Positions 40,207 through 48,174 of a stretch of DNA of 64,000 nt are shown here, piece by piece. This DNA comes from Streptantibioticus parmotrematis. Lineage in GTDB: Bacteria; Actinomycetota; Actinomycetes; Streptomycetales; Streptomycetaceae. Location: NCBI RefSeq assembly GCF_019890615.1, contig NZ_JAINVZ010000009.1, positions 62,001-126,000 of the forward strand, in the 5' to 3' direction. A program made the translations under genes and the position numbers. The notes under the pieces are model-generated. The model was not told where the DNA came from. It searched no databases and saw only the letters and a list, made by a program, of their open reading frames with translations. Every line of letters begins with the position of its first letter. Within the stretch, counting starts at the first letter, position 1.

Positions 40207-40288
40207 CGCGTCACCGTCTCCGAATCCGTCAGAACGTGCCAGAACGTGTCAGAACCCGTCGGGCCGGTCAGCCCGGGCGGGCCGCCGG

Positions 40289-41230
40289 TCAGCCCTGGCG
40301 GGCCAGGTCCGCCGCGCCCACCAGGCCCGCCTCGCCGCCCAGCTGGGCCGCCAGCACCTGGGCGTGCGGCCGCCACTGGTTGCCGACCAGCCAGCGCCGG
40401 AAGGACTTGCGGATCGGGTCGAGTACGAGGTCGCCCTCGTCCGAGACGCCGCCGCCGACGATGAACGCGGACGGGTCGAAGAGCGAGGCCAGGTCGGCCA
40501 GGCCCGCGCCCGCCCAGCGGGCCAGCTCGCGGAAGGAGTCGACGGCCACCGGGTCGCCCGCGCGGGCGGCCTCGCTGATGTGCTTGCCCTCGATGGTCTC
40601 CGGGGTGCCGTCGCCGAGGCCGAGCAGGACCTCGGCGTTCTCCGGGGTGGCCGCGGCGCGCTGCCGGGCGTACCGCACGAGGGCGCGGCCGGACGCGTAC
40701 TGCTCCCAGCAGCCCTGGCTGCCGCAACCGCACAGCAGGCCGTCCGGCACCACCCGGATGTGGCCGAACTCGCCCGCCACGCCGAAGCGCCCGCGGTGCA
40801 GGCGTCCGCCGATGATGATGCCGCCGCCGAGCCCCGTGCCGAGGGTGATGCACACGACGTCGTCGTGGCCCTGGCCGGCGCCGAAGCGGTACTCGCCCCA
40901 GGCGGCGGCGTTGGCGTCGTTCTCCACCACGACCGGCAGGCCGACGCGCTGCTCGACCTTGTCCTTGAGCGCTTCGTGACGCCAGTTGATGTTCGGCGCG
41001 AACAGGACGGTCGCCCGCTTGTTGTCGACGTAGCCCGCCGCGCCGATGCCCACGGCCTCCGCCGGGTGGCTCGCGCTCACGGTGCGCACCGCGTCGGCGA
41101 TGGCGTCGATGACGCCCTCGGGCGTCGGCGGGGTCGGCACCTTGCAGGTCTCCAGGATGGAGCCCTCTTCGTCGACCACGCCGGCCGCGATCTTGGTACC
41201 GCCGATGTCGACGCCGATGGTGAGTCCCAT
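40289..41230 (-). CDS. glkA: ROK-family glucokinase
   Basis: A 313-residue glucokinase. The phosphate loop is DIGGTK (residues 8-13), catalytic Asp105 is in VVENDANAAAWGEYRFGAG, the second phosphate loop is ITLGTGLGGGIIIGGRLHRG, and the zinc site comprises His157 (GEFGHIRV) and the CGCGSQGCWEQYASG cluster with Cys167, Cys169 and Cys174. In S. coelicolor the orthologous enzyme phosphorylates glucose and is central to carbon catabolite repression. The start at 41230 puts DIGGTK at residue 8, as in the family. It is probably cotranscribed with the downstream EEP-family gene. Confidence 0.96.
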   Translation of the reverse strand: MGLTIGVDIGGTKIAAGVVDEEGSILETCKVPTPPTPEGVIDAIADAVRTVSASHPAEAVGIGAAGYVDNKRATVLFAPNINWRHEALKDKVEQRVGLPVVVENDANAAAWGEYRFGAGQGHDDVVCITLGTGLGGGIIIGGRLHRGRFGVAGEFGHIRVVPDGLLCGCGSQGCWEQYASGRALVRYARQRAAATPENAEVLLGLGDGTPETIEGKHISEAARAGDPVAVDSFRELARWAGAGLADLASLFDPSAFIVGGGVSDEGDLVLDPIRKSFRRWLVGNQWRPHAQVLAAQLGGEAGLVGAADLARQG

Positions 41231-41323
41231 ATGTCCCTCAGATTTCGTCGAACCCCGCTGAGGCAACCGTACCCGAGGCGCGGTGCCGGGGGACCGGGCC
41301 TCAAGCGATCATCGTCCGAGCGG

Positions 41324-41740
41324 TCAGTCGAGGTCGATGCGCTCGGGTCCCGGGCCGTCGTCGCCGGGGGCGTCGGTGGTCCGGGTCGCCCGCGTCCAGC
41401 GGCTCTCCTGGCCCGTGACGGCGGCCCGGTAGGCGGCGAGCAGCTCGGAGCCCGCGCCGGCGAGGTGCTCGAAGACGTCGGGGTTGCGGTCCTTGATCGG
41501 GGTGACGACGGCCTTCACCTGGGAGATCACGGCCTGCGCGGCCATCTCCGCGGCGGGGGAACGCAGTTCCGCGACCTTGTCGGCGACGGCCTCGGCGAGC
41601 TTGCGCAGCTCGTCGGCGGCGCTGCCCGGCCGGTAGCCGGCCTGCTCACGGCGCCGGGCCTTCTCCCGCGCGAGGTCCTCCGCGCACGCCGTCGACCACG
41701 CGTCGGCGTCGGTCTGCGGACGGTCAAGGCCATCGCTCAT
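41324..41740 (-). CDS. DUF5304-type hypothetical protein
   Basis: A 138-residue soluble helical protein. It starts MSDGLDRPQTDADAWSTACAEDLAREKARRRE and continues with an amphipathic Ala/Glu/Val helix (ADELRKLAEAVADKVAELRSPAAEMAAQAVISQVKAVV) and an acidic tail. I associate this with the DUF5304 family that sits next to glkA in Streptomyces; no function is known. The ATG at 41740 has GAGGGAG about 9 nt upstream. The intergenic inverted-repeat element lies immediately upstream. Confidence 0.72.
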   Translation of the reverse strand: MSDGLDRPQTDADAWSTACAEDLAREKARRREQAGYRPGSAADELRKLAEAVADKVAELRSPAAEMAAQAVISQVKAVVTPIKDRNPDVFEHLAGAGSELLAAYRAAVTGQESRWTRATRTTDAPGDDGPGPERIDLD

Positions 41741-41790
41741 GGGGAACTCCCTCGCAACGTGTGTCCTACCGACGGTACCGGACGCGTGCT

Positions 41791-41975
41791 GCTCCGCAGG
41801 TCCGAAAAGGGGCGCAGGGAACTGCGCGCTCAGCCCCCACCGGCCGGTGGTCGGCGACACCGCCCTGCCACCCAGCCCAGTGGCCATCTCCCCCACCGTC
41901 GTGGCTCGTCGCGCAGTTCCCCGCGCCCCTAAAAGCAAAGCACCACCGCACCGCGCCCCTTTCGGACCTGCGGAG
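41791..41975. repeat. 185-bp intergenic element with terminal inverted repeats
   Basis: The ends are inverted repeats of 24-25 bp (41791-41815 and 41952-41975) identical except for one extra A. Inside lies a second inverted pair of 21 bp (41808-41828 and 41910-41930, one mismatch). The left half (41808-41850) recurs, inverted, at 47951-47994. The element fills almost all of the gap between the ArsA-like gene end and the DUF5304 gene start. It has no coding potential and looks like a miniature, non-autonomous or REP-like repeat. Confidence 0.8.
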
Positions 41976-41981
41976 CAACAC

Positions 41982-43145
41982 TCACCGGGGCCACAAAGAC
42001 GGGTCCGGGGTGAAGCGGACCTGTAGGGCGCCGTCTCGGAGGGCTGCGCCCTCCACTCGGCAGCGGCGCAGGGCCGAAGGCAACGGCAGCACGCGTCGGA
42101 AACCCGCCGCGTCCACCACGAGTTCGTCCCCCCGCCGCACCAGGTCGAGCCGGTCGCGGCTCGCGCCGGGCAGCGGGAGCCGCCACAGCAGCAGGCCCTC
42201 CTGCGACAACCGGTCCTCGACCGACCACGGATCCGGTGCCGGGGTGTCCGGAAAACCTCCGCCCGCCGGCGCGGTGACCCCGAGTTCCTCCAGGTCCCGT
42301 ACGCCGTGCGGATCGCGCCCGAGGTGCGGCAGCTCGGCGACCGCGACGTCCTCGCGGTCGCCGAACTCCCCGCGCAGACCCTTCAGGTGCTCGCGTTGCT
42401 GCCCGGTCAGCCGCGCCAGGAACGGGTCCGGCGACCCGGTCGGCAGCAGGCGGTTGGCGGCGACGGATTCGAGCCGGAGGCCGTACAGCGCGAGCCCGGT
42501 ACGTGCCGTCCGCAGCGTGGCCGCGGACCGGGCCCCGGGTTCCACGACGAGCCGTACCCCGGTGGAGGCCGCCGCGACGACCGCCTGGACGGAGGCGAGT
42601 TCGGCGTCCCAGCGGGCGGCCGCGTCGTACAGCCACTCGGCGGGCATCGGGACCCCCGCGAGCTGCGCCAGCATGGGCCGCAGCGCCCTGGCCGCCTGCC
42701 GTTCCGAGGGCAGGAGGCGGTCGAGGTAGCGGCGCAGCTGCTCCGGCAGCGCCAGCAGCCGCAGCGCGCCCGGCACCGGCGGCAGGTCGACCACCACGGT
42801 GTCGTGGCCCGCGTCCGCCGCCACGCCCAGCGCCTGGAGCAGCGCGAACTCCTGCGCGCCCGGCAGTTCGGTGAACTCCTCGTCGTCCAGTGGGGCCGCG
42901 CCCAGCAGGTCGAAGACGACGCCGAAGCGGCCCTGGAGTTCGCGGGCCCGCTCGCGGAAGACCGCGTTCGCGTCGACGCGTTCCACGGTGAGACCGGGCG
43001 CGGCGCCGGTGGCCAGGCCGCCGGGCGCCTCGTCGCAGCCGAGCAGCAGGACGCGTTCGCCCTCGCGGGCGGCGGCGAGCGCCGCGGCGGCCGCGACGGT
43101 GGTGGTCCCGGCGCCGCCGGGGCCGGTGACAAGGAGGGTGCGCAT
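41982..43145 (-). CDS. ArsA/GET3-like ATPase
   Basis: A 387-residue P-loop ATPase of the anion-transporting ArsA family. The deviant Walker A is TGPGGAGTTTVAAAAALAAA (residues 7-26), Walker B-like is DTVVVDLPPVPGALRLLALP, and a C-terminal HSP20-like segment common to actinobacterial ArsA homologues follows (WRLPLPGASRDRLDLVRRGDELVVDAAGFRRVLPLP). The Cys residues that bind arsenite in true ArsA are absent, so arsenite transport is unlikely. It lies 5 bp after an SRPBCC gene and is cotranscribed with it. A separate function in membrane-protein or lipid handling is possible but unproven. Confidence 0.85.
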   Translation of the reverse strand: MRTLLVTGPGGAGTTTVAAAAALAAAREGERVLLLGCDEAPGGLATGAAPGLTVERVDANAVFRERARELQGRFGVVFDLLGAAPLDDEEFTELPGAQEFALLQALGVAADAGHDTVVVDLPPVPGALRLLALPEQLRRYLDRLLPSERQAARALRPMLAQLAGVPMPAEWLYDAAARWDAELASVQAVVAAASTGVRLVVEPGARSAATLRTARTGLALYGLRLESVAANRLLPTGSPDPFLARLTGQQREHLKGLRGEFGDREDVAVAELPHLGRDPHGVRDLEELGVTAPAGGGFPDTPAPDPWSVEDRLSQEGLLLWRLPLPGASRDRLDLVRRGDELVVDAAGFRRVLPLPSALRRCRVEGAALRDGALQVRFTPDPSLWPR

Positions 43146-43150
43146 GTCGG

Positions 43151-43606
43151 TCAGGCGGTTTCCGTGCCGCCGCCCTCGACGCGCTTCTTCAGCCCGGCGA
43201 GCGCGCGGTCGATGATCACCTTCTCGGCCTTGCGCTTGATCATGCCGAGCATGGGGATCTTGACGTCGACGGTCAGCTGGTAGGTGACCTCGGTCCGCTT
43301 GCCGCCCTCCAGCGGGGCGAGGCTGTAGGAGCCGTCGAGGGTGCGCAGCATCTGGGACTTCACCAGGGACCAGCTGACCTGGTCCGGGCCGCTCCAGGTG
43401 TAGGCGAGGGTGTGGTCGTCCTTGATGGCGCCCGCGTCGAGGACGAGGCGGACCTTCTCGGCGCGGCCCTGCGCGTCGGTGGCCAGGATCTCGGCCTCCT
43501 TGACCTCACCGGTCCACTCCGGGTAGCGGGCGAAGTCCGAGATCACCCCCATGACCTCGGCCGGGGCCGCGTCGATCGTGATGCTCGACCTGGTGTGTTC
43601 CGCCAT
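43151..43606 (-). CDS. SRPBCC/START-like cyclase-dehydrase family protein
   Basis: A 151-residue START-fold protein. Typical features are SSITIDAAPAEVMGVISDFARYPEWTGEVKEAEI at the N-terminus, a strand-rich middle (YTWSGPDQVSWSLVKSQMLRTLDGSYSL) and the closing helix MIKRKAEKVIIDRALAGLKKRVEG. These proteins form a hydrophobic cavity for lipid or polyketide ligands. The gene is 5 bp upstream of the ArsA-like gene, a pairing that I recall as conserved in Streptomyces. The ligand is unknown. Confidence 0.85.
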   Translation of the reverse strand: MAEHTRSSITIDAAPAEVMGVISDFARYPEWTGEVKEAEILATDAQGRAEKVRLVLDAGAIKDDHTLAYTWSGPDQVSWSLVKSQMLRTLDGSYSLAPLEGGKRTEVTYQLTVDVKIPMLGMIKRKAEKVIIDRALAGLKKRVEGGGTETA

Positions 43607-43736
43607 CGCCGTGGCCCCTCCGGGACTTCGCGTCGTGTCTGTGGGTGTCAGTGAAGGTCAGTGAAGATGGGTGTCACTCGGGTGGTGACAGTGGTGATGG
43701 TGCAGGTTATCGCGCACTCGTGCGGCGCGGGACGCG

Positions 43737-44510
43737 CTACCACTCCAGCACGTAGGGGACGCGGGTGGCGTTGAAGTGCCCCACGTTGACGCATTCCGTG
43801 GCGCCGATCCGCATCCGCTGGGTGAGCGGCTGGTGGACGTGGCCGAAGAAGGAGTACCGCGGGCGCACCGCGTGGATGGCGTCCAGCAGCGCCTGGCTGC
43901 CGCGCTCGAAGCGGCGCGCCACGGTGTCGTAGCACAACTCCGGTACGGCGGGCGGGATGTGCGAGCACAGGACGTCGACCTCGCCGAGCGCGGCGATCTT
44001 CGCGGCGTACGCCTCGTCGTCGATCTCGTACGGGGTGCGCATCGGGGTGCGCAGGCCGCCGCCGACGAAGCCGAAGACCAGGCCGCCGAGTTCGACGGTC
44101 GTGCCGTCCAGCACGGTGGTGCCGTCACCGGCGTATTCCGGCCACAGCGACGGCACGTCGACGTTGCCGTAGGTGGCGTAGGTCGGGGTGGGCAGGACGG
44201 CGAACATCTCGGCGTACTGCTTGCGCACCGCCGCGTCCATGGCGCTGTCGCGGTCGACGCCCTCCCACAGGCTGCGGCCGAACGCGCGGGCCTCCTCGAA
44301 GCGGCGGGCGGTGCGCAGTTCCACGATGCGGTCGGCGGCCTCGACGCCGAACAGGTCGGGGAAGATGCCGCGGGTGTGGTCCGCGTAGTCGAGGAAGAGG
44401 ATCAGGTCGCCGAGGAGCACCAGCGCGTCCGCGCCCTCCCCCGCCCCGGCCAGGGCCTCCACCGCTCCGTGGACATCGCTCACCACATGCACCCGCATGG
44501 CCTTCACCAT
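43737..44510 (-). CDS. Calcineurin-like metallophosphoesterase
   Basis: A 257-residue metallophosphoesterase with the dinuclear metal motifs in order: VVSDVHGAVEAL (D-x-H), ALVLLGDLILFLDY (GD), TYATYGNVDVPSLW (GN-D in place of GNHE), VLCSHIPPAVPELCYD (His) and YSFFGHVHQPLTQR (GHVH). The GNVD variant is as seen in other actinobacterial members. The start may be ATG at 44510 (MVKAMRVHVV) or 44498. The substrate is unknown. It is divergent from the acyl-CoA ligase gene across a 363-bp intergenic region. Confidence 0.86.
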   Translation of the reverse strand: MVKAMRVHVVSDVHGAVEALAGAGEGADALVLLGDLILFLDYADHTRGIFPDLFGVEAADRIVELRTARRFEEARAFGRSLWEGVDRDSAMDAAVRKQYAEMFAVLPTPTYATYGNVDVPSLWPEYAGDGTTVLDGTTVELGGLVFGFVGGGLRTPMRTPYEIDDEAYAAKIAALGEVDVLCSHIPPAVPELCYDTVARRFERGSQALLDAIHAVRPRYSFFGHVHQPLTQRMRIGATECVNVGHFNATRVPYVLEW

Positions 44511-44873
44511 ACGGTCACCGCCTCGTGCGCCGGTGGGCGGACCCGTCACGCGCACCGGGCGCATGATGTCGACTAGGGTTCGCGACATGCCGCGCGGGCG
44601 TCGCCGGACGCCGACGCGGCCGGCGCGGCAACCCGCACGCGCCGCTGGGACGGGATCAGGGCCGTACACCGTACGTGCCACACGGACGTCACCCCGATGT
44701 GTCATCCGTGTGACGCGCCGAACATCTGTGCCCGACCCCCTACCCCCGCGGTCTACCGATGGGTAACGTCCGGGCAGTCCGAATATGGCTCTTGATCAAC
44801 GGCTCGGCCGGCTCCGGCCACTGGTCACGGGCGCAGCCGACGACGAAGCCGGCGCCGACGAGGAGCAGCAGTC
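44511..44873. other. Non-coding divergent promoter region
   Basis: This gap separates the phosphoesterase gene from the acyl-CoA ligase gene. I see no credible gene; the open frames here are arginine-rich shadows. It holds an inverted repeat CACACGGA (44679-44686) with TCCGTGTG (44705-44712) and an overlapping GTCA-N6-TGAC (44701-44714), which could be regulator sites for either gene. The TTG start of the ligase has AGGAG at 44861. Confidence 0.5.
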
Positions 44874-46670
44874 TTGCGCGAGTTCAGCCTTCCGGCCCTG
44901 TACGAGGTCCCCGCTGACGGCAACCTGACGGATCTGATCCGCCGCAACGCCGCCCAGCACCCCCAGGTCGCCGTACTGGCCAGAAAGGTCGCCGGAAGCT
45001 GGCGGGACGTCACCGCCACCACCTTCCTCGCCGAGGTGCGCGCCGCCGCCAAGGGCCTGATCGCCTCCGGAGTCGAGCCGGGCGACCGCGTGGCGCTGAT
45101 GTCGCGCACCCGCTACGAGTGGACGCTGCTGGACTTCGCGATCTGGAGCGCGGGCGCGGTCACCGTGCCGGTCTACGAGACGTCCTCCGCCGAGCAGGTG
45201 GAGTGGATCCTGTCCGACTCCGGCGCGGTGGCGGTGCTGGTGGAGTCGGCCGGCCACGAGGCGCTCGTGGAGTCGGTGCGCGAGCGGCTGCCGCGGCTGA
45301 AGCACGTGTGGGGCATCGACTCCGGCGCGGTGGAGACCCTGGGCACGGCCGGCAGTGACGTCTCCGACGCGCAGGTCGACGAGCGCAGCGCGATCGCCGA
45401 CGCCGACACCCCGGCGACCATCGTCTACACCTCGGGCACCACCGGCCGCCCCAAGGGCTGCGTGCTCACCCACCGCGCGTTCTTCGCGGAGTGCGGCAAC
45501 GTGGTGGCCCGGCTGAAGCCGCTGTTCCGCACCGGCGACTCCTCGGTGCTGCTCTTCCTGCCGCTGGCGCACGTGCTGGGGCGGCTGGTGCAGGTCGCCG
45601 CGCTGATGGCGCCGATCAAGCTGGGGCACGTCAGCGACATCAAGAACCTCACCGACGACCTCGCCGGTTACCGCCCGACGCTGGTGCTGGGCGTGCCGCG
45701 GGTCTTCGAGAAGGTCTACAACTCGGCGCGCGCGCAGGCCCAGGAGGGCGGCAAGGCCAAGGTGCTGGACAAGGCGGTGGCCGTCGCCATCGACTACAGC
45801 CGCGCCCTGGACACCACCGCGGGTCCCGGTCTCGCGCTACGGCTGAAGCACAAGGCGTTCGACCGGCTGGTCTACAGCAAGCTGCGCGGCGTGCTCGGCG
45901 GCCGCACCACGCACGCCATCTCCGGCGGCGCGCCACTGGGCGAGCGGCTGGGCCACTTCTACCGGGGCATCGGCTTCACCGTGCTGGAGGGCTACGGCCT
46001 CACCGAGTCCTGCGCCGCGACCGCGTTCAACCCGTCGGACCGGCCGAAGATCGGCACCGTCGGGCAGCCGCTGCCGGGCAGCGTCGTGCGGATCGCGGAC
46101 GACGGCGAGGTACTGCTGCACGGCGAGCACCTGTTCACCGGCTACTGGAACAACGAGGCCGCCACCGCGGAGGCGCTGGCGGACGGCTGGTTCCACACCG
46201 GGGACATCGGCACGCTGGACGAGGACGGTTATCTGACCATCACCGGCCGCAAGAAGGAGATCATCATCACGGCGGCCGGCAAGAACGTGGCGCCCGCGGT
46301 GATCGAGGACCGCGTCCGGGCGCACGCGCTGATCGCCGAGTGCATGGTGGTCGGCGACGGCAGGCCGTTCGTGGGCGCGCTGGTGACGCTGGACGAGGAG
46401 TTCCTGCCGCGCTGGGCCGAGCAGCACGGCAAGCCCGCGGGCTCCACGGCGGTCACGCTCAGGGACGACCCGGACCTGCTGGCCGAGGTGCAGCGGGCGG
46501 TCGACGACGGCAACGCGGCGGTCAGCCACGCCGAGGCGGTCAAGAAGTTCCGCGTGCTGCCGGGCCAGTTCACCGAGGAGTCCGGCCACGTCACCCCGTC
46601 CCTGAAGCTCAAGCGGAACGTGGTGCTGCGCGACTACGCGGACGAGGTCGAGGCGCTGTACGCCTCCTGA
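44874..46670 (+). CDS. Long-chain fatty-acid-CoA ligase (FadD15-like)
   Basis: A 598-residue AMP-forming acyl-CoA synthetase that activates fatty acids as acyl-adenylate and then acyl-CoA. The P-loop-like motif IVYTSGTTGRPKG is at about residues 183-195. The acyl-binding motif is ISGGAPLGERLGHFYRGIGFTVLEGYGLTESCA, and GWFHTGDIGTLDEDGYLTITGRKKEIIITAAGKNVAP leads into the hinge and C-terminal domain, with SLKLKRNVVLRDYADEVEALY at the end. The start is TTG with AGGAG 8 nt upstream. It is convergent with the PimB-like glycosyltransferase. Confidence 0.93.
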   Translation: MREFSLPALYEVPADGNLTDLIRRNAAQHPQVAVLARKVAGSWRDVTATTFLAEVRAAAKGLIASGVEPGDRVALMSRTRYEWTLLDFAIWSAGAVTVPVYETSSAEQVEWILSDSGAVAVLVESAGHEALVESVRERLPRLKHVWGIDSGAVETLGTAGSDVSDAQVDERSAIADADTPATIVYTSGTTGRPKGCVLTHRAFFAECGNVVARLKPLFRTGDSSVLLFLPLAHVLGRLVQVAALMAPIKLGHVSDIKNLTDDLAGYRPTLVLGVPRVFEKVYNSARAQAQEGGKAKVLDKAVAVAIDYSRALDTTAGPGLALRLKHKAFDRLVYSKLRGVLGGRTTHAISGGAPLGERLGHFYRGIGFTVLEGYGLTESCAATAFNPSDRPKIGTVGQPLPGSVVRIADDGEVLLHGEHLFTGYWNNEAATAEALADGWFHTGDIGTLDEDGYLTITGRKKEIIITAAGKNVAPAVIEDRVRAHALIAECMVVGDGRPFVGALVTLDEEFLPRWAEQHGKPAGSTAVTLRDDPDLLAEVQRAVDDGNAAVSHAEAVKKFRVLPGQFTEESGHVTPSLKLKRNVVLRDYADEVEALYAS

Positions 46671-46692
46671 GCGCGGCCGCTCCAGCGGGTGT

Positions 46693-46723
46693 GTGTGGCG
46701 GGGTCCGCATGGGCCCCGCACAC
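46693..46723. terminator. Hairpin between convergent ligase and glycosyltransferase genes
   Basis: GTGTGGCGGGG and CCCCGCACAC pair with one bulged G to make a 10-bp stem with a 10-nt loop. It lies 22 bp after the ligase stop and 22 bp before the glycosyltransferase stop, so it can act on both strands. Confidence 0.7.
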
Positions 46724-46745
46724 CGATCGCCAGAGCAGGCCGCTG

Positions 46746-47876
46746 CTAGAGCAGGCCGCGCAGGCGGTCCGCCAGCAGGTCCCAGCGCCAGGACTCCTCC
46801 ACCCAGCGCCGCCCGCGCGAGCCGAGGCGTTCGCGCAGCTCCGGGTCCTCCAGCAGGGTCGCGACGCGGTCGGCCGCCTGGCCGGGCTCGCCGCCGCGCA
46901 CCACCCAGCCCGTCTCGCCGTCGAGCACCGCGTCCGGCGCGCCGCCGGAGTCGCCCGCCACGACCGGCAGCCCGGTCGCCGACGCCTCCAGGTAGACGAT
47001 GCCCAGGCCCTCGACGTCGAGCCCGCCCCTGCGGGTGCGGCACGGCATCGCGAAGACGTCACCCGCGCCGTAGTGCGCGGGCAGTTGCGCCCACGGGACG
47101 GAGCCGGTGAAACGCACCGCCTCGGCGACACCGGTGTCGGCGGCGAGCTTCTCCAGCTCGGCGCGGTACGGGCCGTCACCGACGATCAGCAGGACCGCGT
47201 CCGGAACCCGGCGCAGCACGTCGGGCATCGCCCGGATCAGCGTGTCCTGGCCCTTGCGGCGCACCAGCCGGGAGACGCACACCACGACGGGCCGGTCGGT
47301 CAGGCCGAGCCTGCCGCGCACCACGGCGCCGCCGGAGCCGGGGTGGAAGGCCTTCTCGTCGACGCCGGGCGGCAGTTGGACCATGCGGGAGGCGGCGGGG
47401 GGGGTGAGCGCCCCGGCGATGCGGGAGCGGGTGTACTCGCCGAGGTAGGTCACCGTGTCGGTGGCCTCGCCGATCCGGCGCAGCAACTGCCGGGAGGCGG
47501 GCAGCTGGGCCCAGGCCGCCTCGTGCCCGTGGGTCGTCGCCACGATCCGCCGGGCGCCGGCCGCGCGCAGCGCCGGGGCCATCAGCCCGAGCGGCGCCGC
47601 CGCGCCGAACCACACCGAGGAGCAGCCGTGCTCGCGCAGCAGCCCTGCCGCCCGCCGGGTCACCCGGGGCGTCGGCAGCAGCATCGAGGTGCGGTCGCGG
47701 ACCACCGGGAACGGCTGGTCGGCGTCGAAGGCGGCAACCTCGGAGCCGTCCTTCCAGGTGGAGGCGTAGACCACCACCTTCCCGGGGTCCAGCCGCAGCG
47801 CCATGCTGTGCACGAAGGCCTGGATGCCGCCGGGGCGGGGCGGGAAGTCGTTGGTGACGATCAGGGTCTTGTCCAT
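46746..47876 (-). CDS. GT4-family glycosyltransferase, PimB-like
   Basis: A 376-residue GT-B enzyme. The N-terminal TLIVTNDFPPRPGGIQAFVHSMA is typical of PimB-type mannosyltransferases in actinobacteria, which add mannose to phosphatidylinositol mannosides. The donor domain has VVVCVSRLVRRKGQDTLIRAMPDVL, LLIVGDGPYRAELEKLA and the EX7E-type loop DVEGLGIVYLEASATGLPVVAGDSGGAPDAVLDGETGWVV. The next gene upstream encodes a Gpi18-like integral membrane transferase, read in the opposite direction, supporting a role in lipid glycosylation. Exact acceptor is uncertain. Confidence 0.87.
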   Translation of the reverse strand: MDKTLIVTNDFPPRPGGIQAFVHSMALRLDPGKVVVYASTWKDGSEVAAFDADQPFPVVRDRTSMLLPTPRVTRRAAGLLREHGCSSVWFGAAAPLGLMAPALRAAGARRIVATTHGHEAAWAQLPASRQLLRRIGEATDTVTYLGEYTRSRIAGALTPPAASRMVQLPPGVDEKAFHPGSGGAVVRGRLGLTDRPVVVCVSRLVRRKGQDTLIRAMPDVLRRVPDAVLLIVGDGPYRAELEKLAADTGVAEAVRFTGSVPWAQLPAHYGAGDVFAMPCRTRRGGLDVEGLGIVYLEASATGLPVVAGDSGGAPDAVLDGETGWVVRGGEPGQAADRVATLLEDPELRERLGSRGRRWVEESWRWDLLADRLRGLL

Positions 47877-47950
47877 CGGGTCCGACGTTATCGGGTGCGG
47901 GTTTTCTCCGACAGGATGCCTCGGTCCGGGGGCGTGCGGTCGTGTCGGGA

Positions 47951-48031
47951 CCCACCGGCCGGTGGGGGCTGAGCGCGCAGTTCCCCGCGCCCCTTTCAGG
48001 GGCGCCCGTCAGGGGCGCGGGGAACTGCGCG
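47951..48031. repeat. Second copy of the intergenic inverted-repeat element
   Basis: Contains a perfect 21-bp inverted repeat (47974-47994 with 48011-48031) around a 16-nt loop. The stretch 47951-47994 matches 41808-41850 in the other copy, in opposite orientation, with a single mismatch over about 43 bp. It lies in the gap between divergent glycosyltransferase genes. Confidence 0.8.
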
Positions 48032-48174
48032 ACCAGCCACAGCGCACCCGCGGACGAGCGACGTCCCGAGCCCACGCGCCGCCCCACGCCACCGCCCCAA
48101 GGGACCGCGTGACGTAACCTGAGCCGAACCCCTGACCGACCCCCGCCCGACCCCTGGCAGAAAAGGAGACCGCT

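Noticed and set aside
41982-43145. Arsenite efflux ATPase (ArsA) role
   Set aside because: The fold matches ArsA, but the arsenite-binding cysteines are not present and no arsB, arsR or arsD gene is adjacent.
44497-44766. An 89-codon arginine/proline-rich plus-strand frame in the phosphoesterase-ligase gap
   Set aside because: No ribosome binding site, no recognisable family, biased composition as in random high-GC frames; treated as intergenic.
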